A stretch of DNA of 64,000 nucleotides. It comes from Alishewanella agri BL06. Lineage in GTDB: Bacteria; Pseudomonadota; Gammaproteobacteria; Enterobacterales; Alteromonadaceae. The notes under the pieces were generated by a model. It searched no databases. It saw nothing but the letters and a program-made list of their open reading frames with translations, and was not told the DNA's origin. The first letter of the stretch is position 1. The number at the start of each line of letters is the position of its first letter. Below are positions 26,362 to 35,656 of the stretch, piece after piece. The position numbers and the translations under genes are program-made. The stretch is taken from contig NZ_AKKU01000011.1 in the NCBI RefSeq assembly GCF_000272005.1, positions 372,001 through 436,000 on the forward strand, given 5' to 3'.

Positions 26362-27615
26362 TTAGGCATAAACCGGGAAGCGGCCACAGACTTCAGCCAC
26401 CTGAGCCCGTACCTTGGCAATTACCGCCTCGTCACCACGGCTATCCAGCACATCACAAATCAGGTTAGCAACTAAACGTGCTTCGGCTTCTTTAAAACCA
26501 CGACGGGTAATAGCCGGGGTACCGATGCGCAGACCGCTGGTAACAAATGGCGAACGCGGGTCGTTCGGTACTGAGTTCTTGTTTACCGTAATATGCGCCA
26601 GCCCTAACCAGGCATCGGCATCTTTACCGGTGATATCTTTATCAATCAGATCCATCAGGAACAGATGGTTCTCGGTACCACCGGATACAATCTTATAGCC
26701 ACGGCTGATCATCTCAGTACACATGGCTTTAGCGTTCACCAGCACCTGCTGCTGATAAACTTTAAATTCCGGCTGCAGCGCTTCTTTAAAGGCTACCGCT
26801 TTCGCCGCGATCACATGCATTAACGGGCCACCCTGTCCGCCCGGGAACACCGCTGAATTCAGTTTCTTCTCAATGGCTTCATTCTTCCGGGCCAGGATCA
26901 GACCGCCACGAGGGCCGGCCAGGGTTTTATGGGTGGTGGTGGTCACCACATCGGCGATAGGTACCGGGTTGGGATACAGACCCGCCGCCACCAGACCGGC
27001 AACGTGCGCCATATCCACCATCAGGTTGGCACCGACTTTATCCGCAATCTCACGGAAGCGCTGCCAGTCAACAATACCTGAGTATGCCGAGAAGCCGGCA
27101 ATAATCAGCTTCGGCTTGTGCTCTAACGCCAGGGCTTCAGCCTGATCATAATCAATCACACCCGTTTCAGGATGCAGACCGTACTGTACTGCATGATACA
27201 GCTTACCAGAGGAACTAACTGTGGCACCGTGGGTCAGGTGACCGCCATGGGCCAGACTCATGCCAAGAATGGTATCGCCGGCATTTAATAAGGCCAGGAA
27301 TACCGCTGAGTTCGCCTGTGAACCTGAATGCGGTTGTACGTTGGCGTAGTCGGCACCAAATAATTCTTTCGCGCGGGCAATGGCTAAATCTTCCGCGATA
27401 TCCACATATTCACAGCCGCCGTAGTAACGTTTGTGCGGATAACCTTCAGCATATTTATTGGTTAATTGTGAACCTTGCGCCTGCAACACCCGGGGGCTGG
27501 CATAGTTTTCTGACGCGATCAGCTCAATGTGAGCCTCCTGCCGCTCAGTTTCCTGAACCATGGATTGCCATAATTCCGGATCAAAATCCGCAATATTCAT
27601 ATCACGCTTTAACAT
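26362..27615 (-). CDS. glyA: Serine hydroxymethyltransferase GlyA
   Basis: PLP enzyme that interconverts serine and glycine, supplying one-carbon units on tetrahydrofolate. The 417-residue protein starts [16 protein letters not shown], nearly the E. coli N-terminus, with [16 protein letters not shown] and the PLP-lysine motif [16 protein letters not shown] (about 222-237). The 232-bp region up to divergent dinB holds its promoter and includes a TTAACGTTAA palindrome near 27640, which may or may not be an operator. Confidence 0.98.
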   Translation of the reverse strand: MLKRDMNIADFDPELWQSMVQETERQEAHIELIASENYASPRVLQAQGSQLTNKYAEGYPHKRYYGGCEYVDIAEDLAIARAKELFGADYANVQPHSGSQANSAVFLALLNAGDTILGMSLAHGGHLTHGATVSSSGKLYHAVQYGLHPETGVIDYDQAEALALEHKPKLIIAGFSAYSGIVDWQRFREIADKVGANLMVDMAHVAGLVAAGLYPNPVPIADVVTTTTHKTLAGPRGGLILARKNEAIEKKLNSAVFPGGQGGPLMHVIAAKAVAFKEALQPEFKVYQQQVLVNAKAMCTEMISRGYKIVSGGTENHLFLMDLIDKDITGKDADAWLGLAHITVNKNSVPNDPRSPFVTSGLRIGTPAITRRGFKEAEARLVANLICDVLDSRGDEAVIAKVRAQVAEVCGRFPVYA

Positions 27616-27817
27616 GCTTTCTCCTGGGCGCGGCTATCACGCTTAACGTTAACGACAGTTTGAAAAACTGGCGGCTATTCTACCCTGAAATAAAAATTGT
27701 TGCACCGAAAAAACAGCCGTCCAGACTTCTGCAAAACAAAATATGCCACCCGCGCTGTTTTTACCGTGCTAAAAATGTGCAGCAAAGTTGCCAAAGCCGC
27801 GACCATCGGCTAAATTA

Positions 27818-27833
27818 CTGGTTATTCATACAG
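27818..27833 (+). promoter_or_regulatory. LexA-type SOS box upstream of dinB
   Basis: CTGGTTATTCATACAG fits the gammaproteobacterial LexA consensus CTG-N10-CAG with an AT-rich centre. It ends 14 bp before the dinB ATG, a position able to block transcription or clearance. Confidence 0.8.
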
Positions 27834-27847
27834 CACACTAAGCAGTA

Positions 27848-28981
27848 ATGACTTCGACGCGGAAAATTATTCATCTGGATATGGACTGCTTCTTCGCCGC
27901 CGTGGAGATGCGCGATAATCCGCGGCTGCGTGATATTCCGCTTGCCATCGGCAGTGACGGTAAACGGGGTGTTGTCGCCACCTGTAATTATCCGGCGCGG
28001 GCCTTTGGTGTGCGCTCCGCGATGTCCAGTCATGAGGCATTAAAGCGTTGCCCGCAGCTGACTTTTGTCCGCGGCAATATGGATAAATATCAGGCAGTCA
28101 GTAAGCAGATCCGCCAGATTTTTTTGCGCTACACGCCGTTAGTCGAACCCTTATCCCTGGATGAAGCCTATCTTGATGTCAGTGCCAGCCCACATTTTGC
28201 CGGCAGCGCGACACTGATTGCCGAAGATATCCGCCGTAGCGTGTTCGCGGAAACCGGTCTGACCGTCTCCGCCGGGGTGGCACCAAATAAATTTCTGGCA
28301 AAAATTGCCAGTGATGAAAATAAGCCGGATGGGCTTTTTGTGTTAACGCCGGCTAAGGTAGCCGACTTTGTCGCCGCGCTGCCGCTACGCAAAATTCCCG
28401 GCGTCGGCCCTAAGGCAGCGGAGAAGCTGGCCAGGCTGGGACTACAATTTTGCCGCGATATTGTACCGCCGGGTGGTGAAGTGCCGCTGCCGTTACTAAG
28501 CGCTCTACTCAAAGAGTTTGGCAGTCAAACCGCCAGTTTGTTAGAGCGCTGTCAGGGTATCGATCTGCGCGAGGTGCAACCGAGCCGGGAGCGCAAATCG
28601 GTCGCGGTGGAGCGGACACTGGCCAGCGATTTACACCAACTAACTGACGCCCAGCAGATGCTGCAACAGTTATTGCCGGATTTACAACGCCGGCTCGAGC
28701 AAAGCGGCAAGGCGCATTTACTGGCTAAAATCGGCGTGAAATTAAAGTTTAGTGATTTTCGGCTGACCACAGTCGAGACGCAAAGCCAGCATCTGGACCC
28801 GGTATTACTAAACGAGCTGTTAACACAGGCCTGGCAAAGACGCGCGGATCAGGGTATTCGCCTGTTGGGATTGCAATTGGGCTTTAAAACACAGTGCGAA
28901 GAGCAGTTGAGCCTGCCATTTGAGGTGGCGCTAACCCATCCTAATGAATTTAATTATAGTGCGGCCTGTCTGCCTGGTTAA
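27848..28981 (+). CDS. dinB: DNA polymerase IV (DinB)
   Basis: Y-family translesion polymerase. The 377-residue protein has the catalytic acidic residues in IIHLDMDCFFAAVEMRD (about residue 10) and LSLDEAYLDVS (about 104-105), the steric-gate region right after MDCFF, the helix-hairpin-helix thumb (LRKIPGVGPKAAEKL) and the little-finger domain. The C-terminus (EQLSLPF) is a likely beta-clamp binding motif, similar to QLxLF. An SOS box lies directly upstream, so it should be DNA-damage inducible. Monocistronic; divergent from glyA. Confidence 0.96.
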   Translation: MTSTRKIIHLDMDCFFAAVEMRDNPRLRDIPLAIGSDGKRGVVATCNYPARAFGVRSAMSSHEALKRCPQLTFVRGNMDKYQAVSKQIRQIFLRYTPLVEPLSLDEAYLDVSASPHFAGSATLIAEDIRRSVFAETGLTVSAGVAPNKFLAKIASDENKPDGLFVLTPAKVADFVAALPLRKIPGVGPKAAEKLARLGLQFCRDIVPPGGEVPLPLLSALLKEFGSQTASLLERCQGIDLREVQPSRERKSVAVERTLASDLHQLTDAQQMLQQLLPDLQRRLEQSGKAHLLAKIGVKLKFSDFRLTTVETQSQHLDPVLLNELLTQAWQRRADQGIRLLGLQLGFKTQCEEQLSLPFEVALTHPNEFNYSAACLPG

Positions 28982-29040
28982 GCCAGCGGGTTTGAATCAA
29001 GGCAGCAGTGCCAACTAAGCCGGCAATAAAGTCGGCAGCA

Positions 29041-29065
29041 ATAAAAAGCCGGCGCTAGGCCGGCT
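29041..29065 (-). terminator. Bidirectional terminator between dinB and the cold-shock gene
   Basis: AGCCGGC pairs with GCCGGCT around a GCTAG loop. The minus-strand transcript continues into TTTTTAT and the plus-strand one into CTTTT. It is 21 bp after the cold-shock stop and about 65 bp after dinB. Confidence 0.8.
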
Positions 29066-29086
29066 CTTTTAAAAAAACGAGACTAA

Positions 29087-29299
29087 TTAACCGGTAACAG
29101 TGACGTTTTCAGCCTGTGGGCCTTTTTGACCTTCAGTAACTTCGAAAGTTACTTTCTGGCCTTCAACCAGCGTTTTACGACCAGTGCCGTTGATGGCGCG
29201 GAAGTGTACAAACACGTCTTTGCCGCCTTCACGGGCGATAAAACCAAAACCTTTTTCCTCGTTGAACCACTTCACTGTACCAGAAATTAACTGTGACAT
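29087..29299 (-). CDS. Cold-shock domain protein (CspA family)
   Basis: A 70-residue OB-fold RNA chaperone that melts RNA structure. It has [16 protein letters not shown] (RNP1 region KGFGFI) and VFVHF (RNP2). Which CspA paralogue it is cannot be told from sequence alone. The 229 bp upstream to the helicase gene has no ORF of note and is the likely long 5' leader typical of cold-inducible csp genes; it contains a GCCGGAGCTCCGGC palindrome at 29327-29340 close to the start codon. Cold induction is inferred, not seen. Confidence 0.95.
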   Translation of the reverse strand: MSQLISGTVKWFNEEKGFGFIAREGGKDVFVHFRAINGTGRKTLVEGQKVTFEVTEGQKGPQAENVTVTG

Positions 29300-29528
29300 A
29301 ACATTCTCTTACTTAAACAAAAGTTTGCCGGAGCTCCGGCGTCTTAAATATTACCGGCCAGGTAATCGAGCTGATAGATATTCAACCTCATTATCAGTGG
29401 CGCTGATGCTGTGGTCAACATAAATACCGGAGCGAACAGAACTTTCGTTGCTGTACAGGCCGTACCGGCGACATGGCAAGTTTTGCTATGTCACTTTTTG
29501 AGTGTAGCAGCAGATGTTGAAAAAATAA

Positions 29529-30878
29529 TCACTCTGGCTGAATTTTTTTCCGCCGCACCGGTGCACTGCCATCGTCGCCGCCCTGAAAGAAACGTTTGGC
29601 CGTTGCAGTTGGGCTGGTTTCAGGTTTTGCCACTACCCGTGTTGCCTTGCCAGCACCTGGCTTGGCAGCCTTAGTTTGTGCGGCTTTCTTCGGCGCCATC
29701 TTAACTACCGGCTGGCCATTAAAGCGCGCTGTAAGCCCCTCCAGGGTACTGAATTCTGCCGGCCGTCGTAAGAAGGCTTCGATTTTCTGTAGCGCTGGCC
29801 AATCCTTTGGACCAACCAGCGAGATTGCGGTACCCTTGGCACCGGCCCGGCCGGTACGGCCGATGCGGTGTACATATTCTTCCGGATGTTTCGGCAGGTC
29901 AAAATTGATGACATGTGATACTTGCAACAGGTCCAGACCACGGGAGGCCAAATCAGTCGTTACCAACACCTGATACTTGCCGCTGGCGAAATCCTGCATC
30001 ACTTTATTACGCTGTGCCTGATTCAGCCGCGCACTTAAACCAATAGCGGGCAAACCGGCTTGCTGACAAAACTCGGCCAGCCGGCCAGCGTCATCGCGGG
30101 TTGCGGTAAAAATAATCAGCTGCTTCAGGCTTTCCTGCTGTAACAACTTCGCTAGCAGCGCTTCTTTGTGCGTTAAATGATCGGCAAAATAGAAGCGCTG
30201 GCTGATATCACTGTGCAGCTCGTGCCCGCTATTTACACTAACCCGAAACGGATTTTTTAACAGCGCCAGTGATAACGCATCTAAGTCGGTATGCTCCAGC
30301 GTGGCGGAAAACAACAAGGTCTGCCGTAAGCGATGATCGGCGGCTTTATTAATGATGGTCAGTTGCGGTAAGAAACCCAGATCCAGCATCCGATCCGCTT
30401 CATCCAGGATCAGCATTTCCAGGCCCTGTAAAAATACCGACTTATGCTCGAGGTGATCAACAAAACGGCCGGGCGTGGCCACAATAATATCAGGCTGGCG
30501 TTTCAGCAGCTTTTCCTGATCATTAAAATTCTCGCCCCCCACCAGCAGCACGGCAGTCACCGGGGTATTAGCCACGAATAGTCGTAACTGGGCATAGACT
30601 TGTTTAGCCAGCTCACGGGTCGGCGTTAAGATCAGCGCCCGCGCATCCTGTTTCGATAATGCCCGGCTTTTTAACAACCGCTGCATCATCGGCAGCAAAT
30701 AGGCCAGCGTTTTACCCGAGCCGGTTTTTGACGATACCAGCAGATCGCGCCCTACCATCACTGCGGGTATGGCTTCCTGTTGGATCTCGGTAGGCCGGGC
30801 AAAGCCTAAATGTTGAACAGACCGCAGCAAACGCGGGTCCAGCCCCATATCCTGAAATTGCAAAATATCTGTCTCCAA
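29529..30878 (-). CDS. DEAD-box ATP-dependent RNA helicase
   Basis: RNA-dependent ATPase of 449 residues with all core motifs: Q motif region GFARPTEIQQEAIP, motif I SSKTGSGKT, Ia PTRELA, II DEAD (LILDEADRMLDLGF), III SAT, and VI HRIGRTGRAG. The C-terminal tail (about 375-449) is Lys/Ala-rich and basic, likely for RNA binding. It resembles SrmB/RhlE-like proteins (LLFSATLE) but assignment to one subfamily is not safe. Lying beside a cold-shock gene hints at a role in RNA unfolding or ribosome assembly at low temperature. Confidence 0.94.
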   Translation of the reverse strand: METDILQFQDMGLDPRLLRSVQHLGFARPTEIQQEAIPAVMVGRDLLVSSKTGSGKTLAYLLPMMQRLLKSRALSKQDARALILTPTRELAKQVYAQLRLFVANTPVTAVLLVGGENFNDQEKLLKRQPDIIVATPGRFVDHLEHKSVFLQGLEMLILDEADRMLDLGFLPQLTIINKAADHRLRQTLLFSATLEHTDLDALSLALLKNPFRVSVNSGHELHSDISQRFYFADHLTHKEALLAKLLQQESLKQLIIFTATRDDAGRLAEFCQQAGLPAIGLSARLNQAQRNKVMQDFASGKYQVLVTTDLASRGLDLLQVSHVINFDLPKHPEEYVHRIGRTGRAGAKGTAISLVGPKDWPALQKIEAFLRRPAEFSTLEGLTARFNGQPVVKMAPKKAAQTKAAKPGAGKATRVVAKPETSPTATAKRFFQGGDDGSAPVRRKKIQPE

Positions 30879-30967
30879 AAATCTGGTGCCCAGTATACCC
30901 TAATTGTCTGCAACCGCCCATCGCGCTAGTATAGCGTCACCTTACGCACTACTGTGATGAATTAACG

Positions 30968-31507
30968 ATGAGTAATGCTCTGAAAGAACAACTGTTAAAA
31001 GCTGGCCTGGCTGATGCCAAGAAACTAAAAACCGTAAAAAAACAGCAGCATCAACAACGGGTGCAGGCGCCGAAAAATCAAAAAGTGGTTAATGAAGCTA
31101 GTATTCTCGCCGAGCAACGTCGCCAGGAACAGGTCGCCCGGGATCAGGAGCTAAACCGGCAAAAGCAGGCTGAACTGCAGAAAAAAGCCATTGCCGCCCA
31201 GGTGAAACAGCTGATTGAAAGCAATCAGATTAAGATGAGTGGTGAAGTGGCCTTTAATTTTACTGATGGCAAGTTGGTGAAACGGCTATACGTTAATGAT
31301 AAGTTGCATAGTGAATTAACCCGTGGTTTACTAGCCATTGCCCGGCTGGGCGAGCAATATGCACTGGTTCCGGCGCAAATCGCCGAAAAAATCCAGCAGC
31401 GTCAACCCGACAGCATTATTTTGCTGAATAGCCGGCAACAGCACGAGCAGGCAGCCGAGGATGATCCCTATGCTGCTTATCAGATCCCGGATGACTTGAT
31501 GTGGTAG
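30968..31507 (+). CDS. DUF2058 family protein (YaiL-like)
   Basis: A 179-residue, highly charged protein of unknown biochemical role. The first 70 residues are Lys/Gln-rich and probably helical or coiled (LKEQLLKAGLADAKKLKTVKKQQHQQR). The C-terminal half has the conserved FNFTDGKLVKRLYVND and ends DDPYAAYQIPDDLMW. This matches the DUF2058/YaiL family, sometimes labelled nucleoprotein or polynucleotide-associated. Cytosolic. It is divergent from the DEAD-box gene, with an 89-bp shared promoter region, so a link to RNA metabolism is possible but unproven. Confidence 0.88.
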   Translation: MSNALKEQLLKAGLADAKKLKTVKKQQHQQRVQAPKNQKVVNEASILAEQRRQEQVARDQELNRQKQAELQKKAIAAQVKQLIESNQIKMSGEVAFNFTDGKLVKRLYVNDKLHSELTRGLLAIARLGEQYALVPAQIAEKIQQRQPDSIILLNSRQQHEQAAEDDPYAAYQIPDDLMW

Positions 31508-31546
31508 AGCCGGGTACGGTTTACCGCTAATTAAAGGAGCAACACT

Positions 31547-32404
31547 ATGCGGTCAATAATTCATTTAAGTTTTATCTTGCTGTTCTTCGTCAGCCAGGCG
31601 CTGTCTGCAGCTTCGGTGTGGCAAGTTAGTAAGGGTGATAAAACCTTCTATTTGGCCGGCACCGTGCACCTGTTAAGTGAAAGCGACTATCCTCTGCCGA
31701 AAGCTTATGACACAGCCTTTAACGCCAGCAACAGTCTGCTGTTTGAAACGGATTTGGGAGCCATGACGCAACAACAAGGGATGATGCAATTGATGTCACG
31801 GAATACCTATGCCCCCGGTCAAAGCCTGCAACAGGTACTGTCGGCTGAGGTGCTGGCGAAATTGCAAGCGGAAGCTGAAAAACGGCAATGGCCACTGAAT
31901 TCATTATTGCAGTTTAAGCCGGCTTTTGCGGCGATGACAATGTCGGTATTGGAATTACAACGCCTTGGCGCTGCAGGTACCGGGGTCGATATGCACTATT
32001 GGCAATTGGGCCAGCAACAAAATAAAACGCTTGGCGGTTTAGAAAGCCTGGACGAACATCTGGCGGTGCTGGATGCGATGAACCAGTTAGATGCTGATGA
32101 AGTTATCAGCTCTGCCTTAAGAGATATCGATAAGATTGCCGCAATGTTAGATGACATGATCGCGGCCTGGCGCAGCGGCGATGTTGCCGCTCTGGACAAG
32201 CTATTTTTAACCGAAATGCAGCAATATCCGGAAATGGAAGCCATTCTGTTGACCAAACGTAATCATGCCTGGATGCAAACCCTCACCACGCTGGAACAAA
32301 ATAATGTGATGGTATTGGTTGGCGCCCTGCACTTGCCGGGCAAAGATGGTTTACTAAAGCTGCTTGCTGACCAGGGATATAGCCTGACGCAATTAACTGA
32401 GTAA
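31547..32404 (+). CDS. TraB/GumN family protein
   Basis: A 285-residue exported protein: signal peptide (about 1-22, FILLFFVSQALSAA) and then the TraB/GumN fold with FYLAGTVHLL near the N-terminus and VMVLVGALHLPGKDGLLKLL near the C-terminus, the two conserved His-containing motifs, plus LLFETDL. The superfamily has been likened to Tiki-type metalloproteases, but bacterial members mostly lack proven function. AAGGAG precedes the ATG. It is 39 bp after the DUF2058 gene and may be co-transcribed. Confidence 0.88.
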   Translation: MRSIIHLSFILLFFVSQALSAASVWQVSKGDKTFYLAGTVHLLSESDYPLPKAYDTAFNASNSLLFETDLGAMTQQQGMMQLMSRNTYAPGQSLQQVLSAEVLAKLQAEAEKRQWPLNSLLQFKPAFAAMTMSVLELQRLGAAGTGVDMHYWQLGQQQNKTLGGLESLDEHLAVLDAMNQLDADEVISSALRDIDKIAAMLDDMIAAWRSGDVAALDKLFLTEMQQYPEMEAILLTKRNHAWMQTLTTLEQNNVMVLVGALHLPGKDGLLKLLADQGYSLTQLTE

Positions 32405-32423
32405 TACCTGGTCCAACCTTCTG

Positions 32424-32457
32424 CACTACCACGTTCGCTATTGCTGGCGTGGTAGTG
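32424..32457 (+). terminator. Bidirectional hairpin between the TraB and methyltransferase genes
   Basis: CACTACCACG pairs with CGTGGTAGTG around a 14-base loop. It overlaps the last codons of the convergent methyltransferase gene (stop at 32438). T-runs are weak on both sides, so termination strength is uncertain. Confidence 0.5.
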
Positions 32458-33202
32458 CTTGCTCTGACAGCGGTAATGTTTCCCGGGCACGGATCCCCTG
32501 CTGCGCCGCAGTAAAATTGCTTTGTACCCGCCACTTCGGGCGGATTGGCGTCAGCGGTAATTCTCTTTTGCGTGCCACTAATAAGTAACTGGAGGCAAAC
32601 AGAGACAGGAAACGCTCATTAAACTTCTGCCAGCTATTCTGCCGAAACTCTTGTGCCAGCATGGCGCTGCAAAAAAATCGCTGTTCAGCCATTACTTCAA
32701 AACCGATCAGGTGTAGCCAATCTTTGATCCTGGCAGCACTAAAAAAGTGTCCTTGCCAGGGCAATTGCTGCTGATACGCAGGTAAACAGCGCCATAACCC
32801 TAACCAGCTATGTGGGTTAAAGCCACTGAGCAACAAATAGCCGTCAGCGACCAGCACCCGGTGTGCTTCACGGATCACATGATGCGGATCATTCTGAAAC
32901 TCCAGGCAGTGGCTGAGCAATACCGCATCGACACTACTACAAGCGATCGGCAACGCATCCGGCTCTGCCACAACATCAGGGGTAATACTGGCAGAGCCCA
33001 GCCGTAACTGATAACGCACCCGGCATTCCGGCGTGCTAAGTTGGCAGCTGAGATCCCCAACTTTTAACAAATAATAGCCAAAGATTTGCTGCCACCAGGG
33101 TGCCAATTGCTGCTCTAATGCTGCGGCCAAGGCCGGTCCCTGCCGGAAACTTTGCCAGTGCTTCGGCGCGTGCAGCTGATTTTCACGTAATGCCGGTTTC
33201 AT
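32438..33202 (-). CDS. Class I SAM-dependent methyltransferase (YafS-like)
   Basis: A 254-residue methyltransferase of the UbiE/methyltransf_11 type. The SAM-binding core appears about residues 80-150, with PIACSSVDAVLLSHCLEFQNDPHHVIREAHRVL as motif II to post-II; motif I is weak. The C-terminus is basic (RKRELPLTPIRPKWR). It is divergent from gloB with 40 bp between starts. E. coli yafS is also next to gloB and mltD, and the resemblance suggests the same orphan enzyme. The substrate is unknown. Confidence 0.83.
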   Translation of the reverse strand: MKPALRENQLHAPKHWQSFRQGPALAAALEQQLAPWWQQIFGYYLLKVGDLSCQLSTPECRVRYQLRLGSASITPDVVAEPDALPIACSSVDAVLLSHCLEFQNDPHHVIREAHRVLVADGYLLLSGFNPHSWLGLWRCLPAYQQQLPWQGHFFSAARIKDWLHLIGFEVMAEQRFFCSAMLAQEFRQNSWQKFNERFLSLFASSYLLVARKRELPLTPIRPKWRVQSNFTAAQQGIRARETLPLSEQALPRQQ

Positions 33203-33242
33203 GTTAAGGTGCAGCCTTCTTTGCGATGCATGGAGCCTTCAA

Positions 33243-34010
33243 ATGCCAGAACTGATCCCGCTACCTGCCTTTAATGATAATTATATCTGGGTTCTGACCG
33301 AGCAACACAACCCCTACTGTCTGGTTGTCGATCCGGGTGATGCTGAAGCCGTGATCCCGTTTCTGCAGCAACAACAAAAAATACCTGCGGCGATCCTCAT
33401 TACTCATCATCATGCCGATCATACCGGCGGTATCCGGCAATTAAAACAACACTACCCAGCTTGCCGGATTATCGGCCCCGCTGCAGAAGAATCCAGAATT
33501 CAAGGACTTGAACAGCTAGTGTCCGGCGGAGACCTGCTAAGTGTACCTGAGCTAAACTGGCAGTGCCAGGTGTTCGACCTTCCCGGCCATACCGCAGGTC
33601 ATATTGGTTTTTATTCAGCGCCCGTTCTGTTTTGTGGTGATACTCTGTTTAGCGTTGGGTGTGGCCGCTTATTTGAGGGGACCGCAGAGCAGCTGTATCA
33701 GTCTTTGCAATCCCTGGCGGCACTGCCGGACGATACGCTAATCTGCTGTACTCACGAATATACCCTCGCCAACATTGCGTTTGCGCTTAGCGTTGAACCA
33801 GAAAATGTCGATTTGCAGTTGTACCTTAACTTATGCCAACAAAAACGACACTTATCTGAACCAACGCTGCCAGCGTTAATGGCTACCGAGAAAAAACTAA
33901 ATCCGTTTTTACGCTGCGAAAACAGTAAGCTACAACGGAAATTTAATCAAAACTCGGCTTTGGCTTTGTTTACTTACTTAAGACGAGCCAAAGATCAGTT
34001 TAAATCCTGA
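33243..34010 (+). CDS. gloB: Hydroxyacylglutathione hydrolase (glyoxalase II)
   Basis: Hydrolyses S-lactoylglutathione to lactate and glutathione, the second step of methylglyoxal detoxification. The metallo-beta-lactamase motif THHHADHTGG (about residues 54-63) gives the two-metal site, with further ligands in LPGHTAGHIGF, FCGDTLF and CCTHEYT. The ATG at 33243 gives the family start MPELIPLPAFNDNYIW; the longer frame from 33201 adds 14 unrelated residues. About 255 residues. Followed 55 bp later by mltD, as in E. coli. Confidence 0.96.
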   Translation: MPELIPLPAFNDNYIWVLTEQHNPYCLVVDPGDAEAVIPFLQQQQKIPAAILITHHHADHTGGIRQLKQHYPACRIIGPAAEESRIQGLEQLVSGGDLLSVPELNWQCQVFDLPGHTAGHIGFYSAPVLFCGDTLFSVGCGRLFEGTAEQLYQSLQSLAALPDDTLICCTHEYTLANIAFALSVEPENVDLQLYLNLCQQKRHLSEPTLPALMATEKKLNPFLRCENSKLQRKFNQNSALALFTYLRRAKDQFKS

Positions 34011-34065
34011 CTTGCAATGTCTGGTCAGACAGGTAATATCGTCTTTTTACATTTGGAACCATGTT

Positions 34066-35649
34066 ATGACTGTAAGAATCTCTGCCGTTGTATTGCTGGC
34101 ACTGCTTACTGGCTGTGTCAGCACGACAGGGTCTGACTCTGATAACACGGCTGTTACTGCAGTGCAGCCCGCAGTAAAACCCAAAGCAGCTGACTTTCAT
34201 CGTAATACCGCCTCTGCCGAACAAATTGCGGAACGACTGTGGACAGCAGGCCTAAGTGAAGAGCAACTGCTGGAAGCCACCGAATTAGAAGATTTGTGGC
34301 AACGGATCCAGACGCAACTCACCTTTAAAGTGCCACAAACCCGCCCCATCGTTGAACAACGTAATTTTTATGCCGATAATCAGGGTTATCTGGATCGGGT
34401 AGCCGGCCGGGCACAACCTTTCTTATTTTTTATCGTTGAAGAGTTAGAAAAACGGCAAATGCCGCTTGAGCTGGCATTGCTGCCAATTGTGGAAAGCGCT
34501 TTTGATCCCTATGCCTTTTCACCAGCGCGGGCCGCAGGCATGTGGCAATTTATGCCGGCGACCGGTAAACGTTTTGGGCTACAGCAAAATAGTTGGTACG
34601 ACGGCCGCCTGGATGTAATCCAATCAACCCGCGCAGCCCTGGATTACCTGCAGTACCTGTATAACACGCTGGAACACGATTGGCTTAATGCGATTGCCGC
34701 CTACAACGCTGGTGAAGGCCGGATTATGCGCGCCATTCAGGCCAATAAGAAACGCCGCTTGCCCACCGATTTCTGGTCATTAGATCTACCCAGTGAAACA
34801 ACGGTTTATATCCCTCGTTTACTGGCACTGGTTGATATCTTACAGCGGCCGGAAGAATTTGATATTGTCTGGAAGTTTATTGCCAATGAACCAAAAATTG
34901 CGGTAGTTGACGTCGGTAATCAGGTTGATCTGAGTGTCGCCGCAGATTTGGCCGGGATCAGTGTCGCCGATCTGCAAGCACTCAATCCGGGATTTAGCCA
35001 GTGGGCAACGGCTCCTGGCGGTCCGCATCAACTGGTATTGCCATTGGACAAGGCAGAACACTTCTCAGCGCAATTGGCGCAACTACCTGCAGATAAACTG
35101 ATGCAATGGCAACCCTATCAGGTCAAAAGCGGCGATACACTAGGTGCTATAGCCAAGCGCTATCAAATCAGTGTTGCTGAGCTGCAACGCCTGAATAAAT
35201 TAAGCGGCAACACCATCCGGATTGGCCAGAGCTTACTGATCCCCAGAGCGGGCGACGCCAGCCAGCAACTGGTACAGCGTCCGGCAGCGGTGTCCCCGGC
35301 AACAGCTACAGAAATTGTACATTTAGTACAACGTGGTGACACCTTGTGGGACCTTAGCCGTAAATTTGATGTTACGGTCGCGCAACTGCGAAGCTGGAAC
35401 AAACTCAGCGCCAGTGCCAGCCTGCGGGAAGGTCAAAAATTATCCATTTTCAGCACTGCGGCATCAGAACTGGCGGCTCAAACCAGAACGCTGAACTATC
35501 GGGTTCGTCCCGGGGATTCTCTGGCCAAGATTGCACAAAGATTCAGTGTAACAGTGGCGGATATCGTAAAATGGAATAACATTAATACAGAGCGTTATTT
35601 ACAACCAGGCCAACAGTTAAAATTGCTGGTTGATGCCAGCGCGGTATAA
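34066..35649 (+). CDS. mltD: Membrane-bound lytic murein transglycosylase D with three LysM domains
   Basis: Cleaves peptidoglycan glycan strands, forming 1,6-anhydro ends. The ATG at 34066 gives a lipoprotein signal with lipobox LLTGC (Cys about 17). The SLT domain (about 95-215) has the catalytic Glu in LPIVESAFDPYAFSPARAAG, plus MWQFMPATGKRFGL and AIAAYNAGEGRI. Three LysM repeats follow (about 352-395, 418-462 and 478-522: VKSGDTL, VQRGDTLW and VRPGDSL). An in-frame TTG at 34012 would spoil the signal peptide. About 527 residues, longer than E. coli MltD (452), mainly in the LysM region. Confidence 0.95.
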   Translation: MTVRISAVVLLALLTGCVSTTGSDSDNTAVTAVQPAVKPKAADFHRNTASAEQIAERLWTAGLSEEQLLEATELEDLWQRIQTQLTFKVPQTRPIVEQRNFYADNQGYLDRVAGRAQPFLFFIVEELEKRQMPLELALLPIVESAFDPYAFSPARAAGMWQFMPATGKRFGLQQNSWYDGRLDVIQSTRAALDYLQYLYNTLEHDWLNAIAAYNAGEGRIMRAIQANKKRRLPTDFWSLDLPSETTVYIPRLLALVDILQRPEEFDIVWKFIANEPKIAVVDVGNQVDLSVAADLAGISVADLQALNPGFSQWATAPGGPHQLVLPLDKAEHFSAQLAQLPADKLMQWQPYQVKSGDTLGAIAKRYQISVAELQRLNKLSGNTIRIGQSLLIPRAGDASQQLVQRPAAVSPATATEIVHLVQRGDTLWDLSRKFDVTVAQLRSWNKLSASASLREGQKLSIFSTAASELAAQTRTLNYRVRPGDSLAKIAQRFSVTVADIVKWNNINTERYLQPGQQLKLLVDASAV

Positions 35650-35656
35650 CGGCACC

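Noticed and set aside
27318..27848. 176-residue plus-strand ORF over the start of glyA and the intergenic region
   Set aside because: It overlaps the conserved glyA N-terminus and ends at dinB; the protein shows no known features and it would run through the SOS box.
29411..29674. Plus-strand ORF crossing the cold-shock leader and the helicase 3' end
   Set aside because: Half of it is antisense to the helicase C-terminus; no ribosome site. The terminator-like hairpin inside it was kept as a separate finding.
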